From contig NMRB01000155.1 in the NCBI GenBank assembly GCA_002633025.1, forward strand, positions 411,383 to 475,382: a DNA stretch of 64,000 bases. Direction: 5' to 3'. Of this stretch, positions 56,411 through 64,000 are shown piece by piece (the stretch's first letter is position 1; every line of letters starts with the position of its first letter). Both the position numbers and the translations under genes were made by a program. Below the pieces are notes generated by a model. That model was not told where the DNA came from and did not search any database. It saw nothing but the letters and a program-made list of their open reading frames with translations. This DNA is from Notospermus geniculatus. Its lineage: Eukaryota; Nemertea; Pilidiophora; Heteronemertea; Lineidae.

Positions 56411-57960
56411 TGAGAGTTTCTGAAAGAAATGAAGATAGTGAAAGTGTCAGTAGATGCAGAGATGTAGTATCGGCGTTTTTTGTTTCAAACAAAAAAATAG
56501 AAAAAAGTTTACCAAACAATGAGGTTTTCACAAAGGTTGATTGAAATCATTTGTGTAAGGAAACCCACTGATTCGTTTTGATGTCAGAATTCACCAAGGC
56601 AGTAAAACTGACCATGGTTTGATGTTTGGAATATCCCCCAGTTGTTAAATGTCCGTGCGCTAGTTCTTGTCATTCCAAATTATTTATTTGTTGAACCTAT
56701 GTGTGACTTGACCTCTGCCAAAAGTAGGACTAGTTGCTCTTGGGGATGTTTTGGGCATTGGCAGTGTCCCATGTGAGGCTAAAATCCCAAACGATGTCTG
56801 TCTCTATGTTCTGGTAAAGATTACCTCAAACATCTTTGTCCTACAGAGGTATATCATAGAATGCCTCGATCGTCATCCTTCAGAGGTGTATGATCTCAGT
56901 TCTGATCTCAGGTAGACCAGCAGGCCTGGGCTCCATCTTCGTTAGAGACCCTCCATGTTACTCTATATCAAAGTATTAAAGTATAATGAGGGTTGTGCTG
57001 TCCTGTTACATCATACTGCAGTATTAAGTGGATTTTATTAATTGCTTCACTCTATGTATCTGTTTATAAGATGCAGTCTCTTGTATCCAGAACAAACTGC
57101 TTCTTTCACTAACTAATAGTCCTATCAGCACTGCTGTCTTTCAAATGTGTTTCATGGAAACTGTCACGTTCCCATGTTGCGCTGAAGAAATATTCAAGAA
57201 AATATCTTAAAAATGGAGTTCTGTCCTGCAGTTATCTTTGTCCAAAACATCCTACAATAGCAACTAGTATAATCAAAGCTCAAGTCCGTGGACTTAAAAC
57301 AATTGAAGCTTTAAGTTCTTAAAGACCATTTTCTAGTCAAAATTCTCTTCTTCTGATAACATGACTATCAGCTTACCTGGCTATAGGCCTAAGTCCCATG
57401 CAGTAAATCAAGTTAACTTTTTCATACGTTGACCCAAGGACTGTTACTTTCGAGGGCTGTGATGCCAGATCAGTTGGGGAATTATAAGAGGCAGTAGTTA
57501 GTGATGCACTCTCTTTCTTGACATGCACTGCAATTATAACTTCTTATTTCGCTAAACTAGAAAAATGGTCAGTAGTTACAACACTTCTGTTCACCATTTC
57601 ATGGCAGAAAATCTTTGGTAGTTTTCCAAGATAAGAAGTCTTTTGACTTCTTTGCTTATTTCTGCCTTTGATTGGTGAACTTGTTCTGCGTGATGTCCCT
57701 GTCTCACCGCGTTCACTCTGTAAGCTTATATCACCATGACGATGTGTGGCGCTTATATCACTATGACGATGTGTGGAGCTTGTATCACTATGACGATGTG
57801 TAGAGATAACACAAGTATCTTCTGTAACAATGTAACCAAGACTTCTGTAATTGGAAAGGTTCACTTTCAAGTCATAATCAAATGGTTGGTGGGGCAAATT
57901 CATAACTTGAAAAAAATTGACAAAAAATTTGACGTCTCCTGATGGAATTTCTTCTTCTAG
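56411..57960. other. Intergenic or intronic DNA without coding signal
   Basis: No supported exon. A 27-bp unit (ATATCACTATGACGATGTGT) is repeated three times at 57725-57805, upstream of the alternative exon. Confidence 0.5.
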
Positions 57961-58074
57961 TGGAACAGAAAAGTGAACCAGACCAAGAAAAAGAAAAAGG
58001 AGAAGTTGAAGTCACACAGGAAGGGGAGACTGAGCTACTCACTCAGACAACAACAACAACAACATCTGCTATAG
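57961..58074 (+). CDS. Alternative exon: acidic plus Thr-run segment
   Basis: A 114-bp phase 1-1 exon after TTTCTTCTTCTAG: EQKSEPDQEKEKGEVEVTQE, then GETELLTQTTTTTTSAI. The donor is ATAG|gtgcga. The composition matches this gene, and the phase fits 54781 upstream and 61137 downstream. If the intron is retained, reading continues into another short hydrophobic tail and stops at 58169. Use of this exon skips 55578-55765. Confidence 0.6.
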   Translation, partial: WNRKVNQTKKKKKEKLKSHRKGRLSYSLRQQQQQHLL

Positions 58075-61000
58075 GTGCGAGGACATTCATATTATGTTCT
58101 ATGTTAGGTTGTCTCTACGTGGCTCATCAACGCTACATTATTTTGAGGCAAAGTTTTCAGCTCTGGTAAAATGTACGATTCATTTTGAATTCTATGGCAG
58201 ATCGGTGAGAGGGTCCGGTGTATCCGGTAGATCAGTCCACATTCTGTTATGATGCAGATATACTGTCCAAACTGTAGGAAAATCTACATTTTTTCTCTCC
58301 TAATATATTTTGGTAATATTCACACTTTTGGCACTATTTTATCACATCCTTATATTTCCAGCAAAATCTTTTGCCACATGACTTGTCATAGCAAATCACG
58401 TGTCTGCATTCAGTCATGTGATCTGTTCAGCCAATCATGTGGCTGCCATGTGACTTGGCTGACCAATAACATGGCATACCTTCCATTTTGCTCCTCAAAA
58501 TGCACCTTGTTCTGGTCTATATGACCAATTCTTAAAAATCTTTGTTCCTATTGGTTCTTACAAATCTTGAAATTTGCATCTTTGCTCCTATTGGTTCTTA
58601 CAAATCTTTATATTTGCATCTTCGCTCCTATTGGTTGGTTGTAGCTGCGTTGCATGATGCTGGGACAGATGGCGCTTCATACCTCTCACCTAGTGTCCTA
58701 CATGTTTCTGTAAAGTCATCACCATCCTGCTTCATGGCTGCTTCTGTCGCGAGTCTACACTGGTCAGCTTCAGCTTTATATGTAAAAAAAAACCAAAGTA
58801 TAACTCTATTTAGAATATTTTTAGGTTGCAGAGAAGATTGGTCAACTCATATCATTGAGTTCTAGTCAATATCACTTCGAGTTACTTCAAGTAGGCCAGG
58901 TTGACTTCCAGAAGTGTGATTTGACAGGTAGATGGACTTTTGGCCTATTTACTTCTGAAGTTGAACCATGACATGATTTCTTGGTTTGGATGACTTGGCC
59001 AACATATTATAATCTTTCTATCTAGCTGGAGAGGGCGTACCGTAGTTTCCACCAAAACATAAAAATTGGCCCAAAATTATGATGATACATCCTTAAAAGT
59101 ATGAAAATGTTTCTACAGTGTTCCGACAAAAAAGAACCAAAATTTTTTTGTTAACATGAATGCTCTCTTCATCAGGTCTAACGTGAACAAAGGGAAATTT
59201 TTGACTATGTTTACTGAATTTTCACCAGTAAATCTCGACACAATCAGCCCAGCCAGATGGTCATGGCTCAATACATGTTTTATTGAGGTTCATTAACATA
59301 ATGGTATTCATCAGGTGATCTTGTACTTCTTACAAATATGGTGTTCTGCCTCATAAAATGTCCGCCGCCCTATAAATCAATTTCCCCGTATGTCCGAATC
59401 CCCGCCCTCTGCGATGATTTCGGCAGTGAGGGTCACATGACGTGCTACCATCACAAAATCCCCAAAAATTTGCCAATTTTGCATCTGGCCTGAGATGGTA
59501 GCAGGGGAGGACAGAGAACTGTGTGACTTCAGGTTCCCTCAGAGTGTAAATAGGGTATCATAAGTATAAATAAACAAATCGTGTACATAATTAAATCGTT
59601 TTCAATTTCTACCCAAATTTTTTCATCTCATATATCATTACTTGTCATTTTTTTCACCATTTTTTCAGATCCCAATATCCTGTCATACCCCACCTCATTA
59701 GGAATTCGCAGCCTCACTTTCATATCTCCCTGCCGTAACTTCTTGTAGGCATGCTTTTTCGAACACAATAGTCACGGAAAATAGTTTATAATTTTCACCG
59801 AGACACCTGTTTGATAGAATACAAGGATCACCTGATAGTACCAACTCTGTTACCCTGAACATTTTCACATGCACTTGCTTTAAACTCAGTCTCGCCCTAA
59901 GCTGATAGTACGCCACTGTACAAAGATGTGCAGGTGACATTCAAAATGTACATGTTGCCACAGTCAGCTTATGCTGAGACCACTGTTCCAAATTTGGTCT
60001 CACACTAAGTTGACAATAGGTCGCTGTACATTGATAAACAGTTGACATTCCAAAATGCACTTGTTGCCCACAGTCAGCTTATGGTGAAACCACTGTTCCA
60101 AACTTGGTCTCACAATAAGCTGAGAGTACACCACCTTAGGGTGTGGATATTTCTGTGTGAAAATTTATCAGGGTTTCAGTTTCACATTTAGTTTGACACA
60201 TAATCTGGTGCATTATGTATGCAAACATGTACATGTGATGCATCATGATTTTGGCCAACTAAATGTTCAGTGCACTGCAAACATGTAGGACAACAGCATT
60301 CAGAAATCTCAAATGATTACTACTATCTGACACCAGAGTGAGCTGGGCCCAGCTATCCTCAATGATCACCATTCTAGATAATCAGTGGTTCTTGCTGCTC
60401 ATTCTAGGAGTCATCGTGATGTTGGAAGCAAGCCCTAAGAATCAGTATTAGAGGATCCTGTCCACAGCACATTACAGTTTAATCCCTGCCGAGTGTAGAC
60501 ATATCCTCCACTCTGCAGAACCTGCCCCATTCATCTGCTCACTACACCCAACACACCAATCGTTTGAATAGAGTAAGATGGCATCACAAAGATACCAAAC
60601 TCAGTCCCAGATCCCCCATGCCAAGTGGATACATCCTGCAACCGGCTTATCTTCTTGGCAGCAGAAACTAGAATTAGGCCTATAGTTTGTTGTACAGAAG
60701 TTGGAAGAGTACGCCCATTCGAAGAAAAGCATTTCCTGCAGTTCTTCCATGCAACATCCAGCAAATCGGGAAGAGTTTCACCAACGCCTATCATGGCCTA
60801 CCAGACTTTGGAGACTTTAAAAACGATACTTTGACGATCTACCATAAGACTGAGAGACCAGTGAGAAGAAGTCTTGCCAAGTCTGACATCAAGAAGACCT
60901 GGTCTTGCCGATCTGCCATATAGATACAGAGACCAGACCTGTAGATGGTCTTGCATGCCTGCATGAAGACGTAATTGATCACCCCTCTCCATAGACTCGT

Positions 61001-61136
61001 TACAAATATGTTTCTCTTGCGTTCAACTCCTTCTTTTTCTGTGTGCCTTTGATTTTAAATGCAATTATTTCTTGTGTATCTTTATTTTGATTTCATTCCC
61101 TGTTTTTAGTTTCAACTTTCTTCCTTTCTCTTTCAG
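58075..61136. other. 3.06-kb intron of the alternative 3' end
   Basis: No convincing exon. A 40-bp unit (TTGCATCTTTGCTCCTATTG) is repeated about three times at 58530-58640. Related blocks with CACAGTCAGCTTATG and CTGAGAGTACACC-type sequence lie at 59950-60140. Confidence 0.5.
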
Positions 61137-61189
61137 TTGTTGTTGTTTTGCTTGCTATTTTCGTTTGCTGGCTTTCGTCCCGAAACTAA
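61137..61189 (+). CDS. Alternative C-terminal exon with a hydrophobic tail
   Basis: After a strong acceptor (TTCCTTTCTCTTTCAG), a phase-1 reading gives VVVVLLAIFVCWLSSRN then TAA (61187-61189). Joined to 57961-58074 the end of the protein is SAI-VVVVLLAIFVCWL-SSRN, a hydrophobic run of about 15 residues with a short polar tip, like a C-terminal tail anchor. It is short for a transmembrane helix, so membrane insertion is uncertain. Confidence 0.5.
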
Positions 61190-62270
61190 CTCATCCTGGT
61201 GTTGACAAAAGAAGGTGAGGTATTTATTTTGCTGACGTAAATCTGTCCCAGAGTGATGAAGGTAAACCTGTATTAGAGTCTTTCTTTATTTACATCAGCA
61301 TGTTCCTTCGTTTTGATTTATAAGTTGTAAATATCCTCATGGTCATGTTGTCTTACATGCTGAGTGGAGTACAGATTTGAAAATCTCCACATGGCATGTA
61401 AGAAGATGACGTTAAAATGTTTGTGGTCAGTGGGATATTCTGACTAGTCTCCGGATCGACTTTGATAGTTGAGACACGCCAAGAGGACATTACACTTGTT
61501 ACCACTTTTCACCCAATATCCTGCATGTGATTATGTTTCTATTTTCAGTTTCTGGTTGCCCGGTCATGGAAACACATTTTACCGAAGAGATGGATATCGT
61601 TGCCTCAAGAGACAGTAGCGCCCCCTGTGGTAGTTTGCCCTCCTGTGGTGTCCTCATCTCTTCCTGTTAATTCCATCTTTCCTTCATTTCAGATATTCTT
61701 CGATGTCTGATGTCCTCCTCAAAACATCGTTGTTTATGTTAATTGTTCCATTTCTTTCAGCCAATTGCTTTTGATTACAACTTGATGTAAATAGACTGTG
61801 TTTAGGAATAATCAGGAATGGCTGTGGTATGCTGTCTGTGCTGGTGAGAGTGCAACTGTCTGATGGTCAGATCCTTGGATCTGACGACCAGGTTTCGTGG
61901 TCAGGCAACTGTCTGATGGTCAGATCCTTGGATCTGATGACCAGGTTTCATGGTCAAAACATATTGACTTGTGGTTTGAGAAATGGATAGGATCATTTGA
62001 ATTGTTTGAAGCAGAAGTTGCATGATTGATACGTGCTGATTACACCAGCAATGGTCGAAGTAAGAACTCAATATAATCTTTTATTATTTCCATGATGTTG
62101 TTGTGTGTTTCTGAATGTGATCTCAATGTTGGTTTGTTAGCTCATGTGCAGATATGTCAGGTGTTTCTATTTGTGATGTAGTCGTCCATGTTGAGTGTTG
62201 AGTGTGTAGCTGTTGTTAAAATCTGTGGTATTTGTGCATGTGTATACAATAAATTTTCTGGACATTCCTT
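61190..62270 (+). other. Possible 3' UTR of the hydrophobic-tail form
   Basis: AATAAA at 62248-62253 could end this transcript. A good donor (GAAG|gtgagg, near 61213) and an acceptor near 61548 suggest a possible UTR intron. A 53-bp direct duplication lies at 61853-61958. Confidence 0.35.
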
Positions 62271-62283
62271 GATTCTTTGACCT

Positions 62284-62520
62284 TAGACACCACACACTTG
62301 TTAGACCTTTATACATGATGTCACATACATTCCTAGGCTTTTATACATGACGTCACGTACATTCCTCATTCATAGACTTTATGCATGATGTCACCACATT
62401 CGTAATGCCTTATACCCTTATACATGACGTCATACATTCCTAATTTCTTAGACCTTATACATGACATCACATACATTCCTAATTTCTTGGACCTCATACA
62501 TGACGTCACATGCACATTTG
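62284..62520. repeat. Minisatellite with TGACGTCA motifs
   Basis: About six irregular copies of a 38-41-bp unit with TTATACATGACGTCACATAC and ATTCCTAATTTCTTAGACC. It follows the polyadenylation signal at 62248. Confidence 0.8.
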
Positions 62521-62599
62521 GTCTATTACATCTACAGTGTCTATCAACATCATGTTGACAATCTCTCTGTGTTTCTTTTCATCTCTCTCAGTTTCTGTT

Positions 62600-62885
62600 A
62601 CCAATTTCAATGTTGCATGCTATAGTCTGTTTGAATAAAACTAGTCTCCATTCCTTTCTGTTTCTTGTTGTGTACTTCAACAAGTAATATCTTTTATTTC
62701 TTCTCAATACACTCTGTTTCAATAAAATGACACCATTCTCTTTCTGTTGACTGTCTACTTCAATTTTGTCCTCTATTCTTCTTAATACACTCTGTTTAAA
62801 AAAACTGTCACCATTCTCTTCTGTTTGCAGTGAACTAGTCCTCTTCATACTCTGTTCCATTCCCATTATTCTCTGTGACATCTGT
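62600..62885. repeat. Degenerate tandem repeat of about 110 bp
   Basis: Blocks ACTCTGTTTCAATAAAATG, CCATTCTCTTTCTGTT and TACTTCAA recur two to three times. Several AATAAA strings here are part of the repeat and need not be polyadenylation signals. Confidence 0.6.
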
Positions 62886-63362
62886 TTACAATGTACTTGT
62901 TTGGTGTATTACTTTATGTAAAGGTAAACTTTATTCCAATGTTTATTATCTGGATGGCCTTCAAAAATAACAAAGCTTTTTCACCCAAAAATGTCCCACG
63001 GAATGCTTTCCAAATGCCAACTGTGCATGGGCCAGAGCCTTGCAAGTCAATGCTTTACTGTGATTTCAACTGCCAGCACAGATTAAAAGCCTTTGCCATT
63101 GATACTGGTATTGTATCCAGCACTAGATATGAACTCATTCAAACGTCACTTTACCCTGTAATCTGAGCCATTTTATTTGCACCAGAATGTCAACCAGCAT
63201 CATATGATTTTGTCTGCCTGTAATGTTGGTTCTGAGCCCTCTCTTACCAGTAGACCTTGTTTTCACTTCATTCTTACTCCATCTCTCCTCTCCTTCTGAA
63301 GATCGCACCACAAATAATCAGACCAACACAACACATTTAGCAACCATTCACCAGCTTTACAT

Positions 63363-63785
63363 CGTGTGCTACATCCAACTCCCTAGAATGCTTTGTGTGA
63401 CCTTGAGCTTGTGTGAGAGATGTGTGCTACATTCAAATCCCAAGAATGCTTGTGTGACCTTGACCTCCTGTGCAGACATGTGTGCTAGATTCAACTCCCC
63501 AAGAATGCTTGTGTGACCTTGACCTTCTGTGCAGGCGTATTTGCTACATCCATCTCCTCCAGAATGCTTTGTGTGACCTTGACCTCCTAAGCAGACATAT
63601 GTGCTACATTCAAATCCCCAAGAATGCTTTGTGTGACCTTGACCTCCTGTGGAGATATCCAGTGCGACCTTTGTATACCAATCACATTAGAATCACCAGA
63701 TATTTGTCTGCCATTCTCAAACCTACAAATTCCAACATTTCCAAGATTGTTTTGTGTGACCTTGACCTTCTGAGCAGACGTTTAG
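63363..63785. repeat. Minisatellite, about 59-bp unit, six to seven copies
   Basis: The unit holds GTGTGACCTTGACCTCCTGT and CTACATTCAAATCCCCAAGA. TGACCTTGA recurs about six times. No gene is visible from 62.9 kb to the window end. Confidence 0.82.
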
Positions 63786-64000
63786 AACCATTTCATCAGC
63801 CCTTGTATTATGCTATACCATTGGCTCTTTTTCAGCTTTTTGCTTGTCCCTAATGCTTTTGTGACAAGTTTCAAATAATGACAGCGGTCAAATTGCTCCT
63901 AAAGCAGCACCACTTGTAGCAGCACATTGCTTTTCCTTTCTGCTCTTAACAGTCACCATGTAAGCTTTTGTTATAATCCTCCAGTGAATGTACCAAACTC

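Noticed and set aside
58623-58865. Phase-1 reading of about 80 residues after GTAG (LHDAGTDGASYLSPS...)
   Set aside because: The acceptor is poor, the composition unlike this gene, and there is no domain; treated as intron.
60531-60794. Minus-strand ORF of 87 codons
   Set aside because: No recognisable domain, no splice partner and no supporting context.
61137-61189. A KASH-type nuclear-envelope tail (spectrin repeats plus C-terminal hydrophobic end)
   Set aside because: Only four residues follow the hydrophobic run and there is no terminal Pro-rich luminal motif, so a KASH domain is not supported.
61549-61730. Possible further terminal exon after TATTTTCAG (phase-1 reading of about 40 residues)
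   Set aside because: It would follow a stop in the preceding exon and has no recognisable composition; a 3' UTR intron is more likely.
62891-63166. Plus-strand ORF of 91 codons near the window end
   Set aside because: No domain or repeat of the main gene, and it is flanked by minisatellites; not supported as a gene.

Overview
This window is animal genomic DNA. Coding blocks are short, carry GT-AG introns, and are separated by introns full of inverted-repeat elements, tRNA-derived SINEs and minisatellites. I see no bacterial operon, rRNA, tRNA gene or CRISPR. The protein type suggests a bilaterian invertebrate. The kettin-like Ig domain favours a protostome, and the repeat style suggests perhaps a marine lophotrochozoan, but the species cannot be fixed from the sequence.

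Almost everything coding belongs to one giant plus-strand muscle gene that is already open at the left edge (first exon 62-253, phase 0). I could chain about 70 exons with matching splice phases from 62 to a stop at 55763-55765, roughly 8,000 residues. Layout: (1) 62-9773, about 1,030 residues of spectrin-like helical repeats, including a tandem duplicated exon pair (5539-5664 / 6063-6191) that looks mutually exclusive; (2) 9906-26324, twelve titin-type I-set Ig domains with Pro-rich linkers, the last three resembling the palladin/myotilin/zormin group; (3) 26595-33418, a run of short Pro-rich exons that nearly all begin and end in phase 2 and have weak intronic 5' splice sites; (4) 34767-45798, thirteen more Ig domains, starting with a kettin-type Ig; (5) 46184-53889, one 7.7-kb exon holding at least 49 copies of a 45-residue P/E/V/K-rich repeat in exact 135-bp register, then an Ig domain cut off by an assembly N at 53890; (6) 53949-54781, a last Ig domain; (7) two candidate alternative C-termini. 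One (55578-55765) carries a PP1-type RVxF motif and a PDZ-ligand-like end. The other (57961-58074 plus 61137-61189) ends in a hydrophobic segment that could be a tail anchor.

The order palladin/zormin-like Ig, kettin-like Ig, PEVK-like spring is that of insect sallimus (sls), so I call the gene a sallimus/titin-like sarcomeric protein. The spectrin-repeat 5' part, the strict 45-residue repeat and the alternative tails are not part of the sls layout I know. No kinase, SH3, RhoGEF or Fn3 domain is visible here, which argues against obscurin/unc-89 and projectin.

From 56.4 to 64 kb, beyond the last exons, I see only 3' UTR, intron and minisatellite DNA. Single N bases at 11767, 12859, 21928 and 53890 mark weak assembly points; the last removes the end of an Ig domain.
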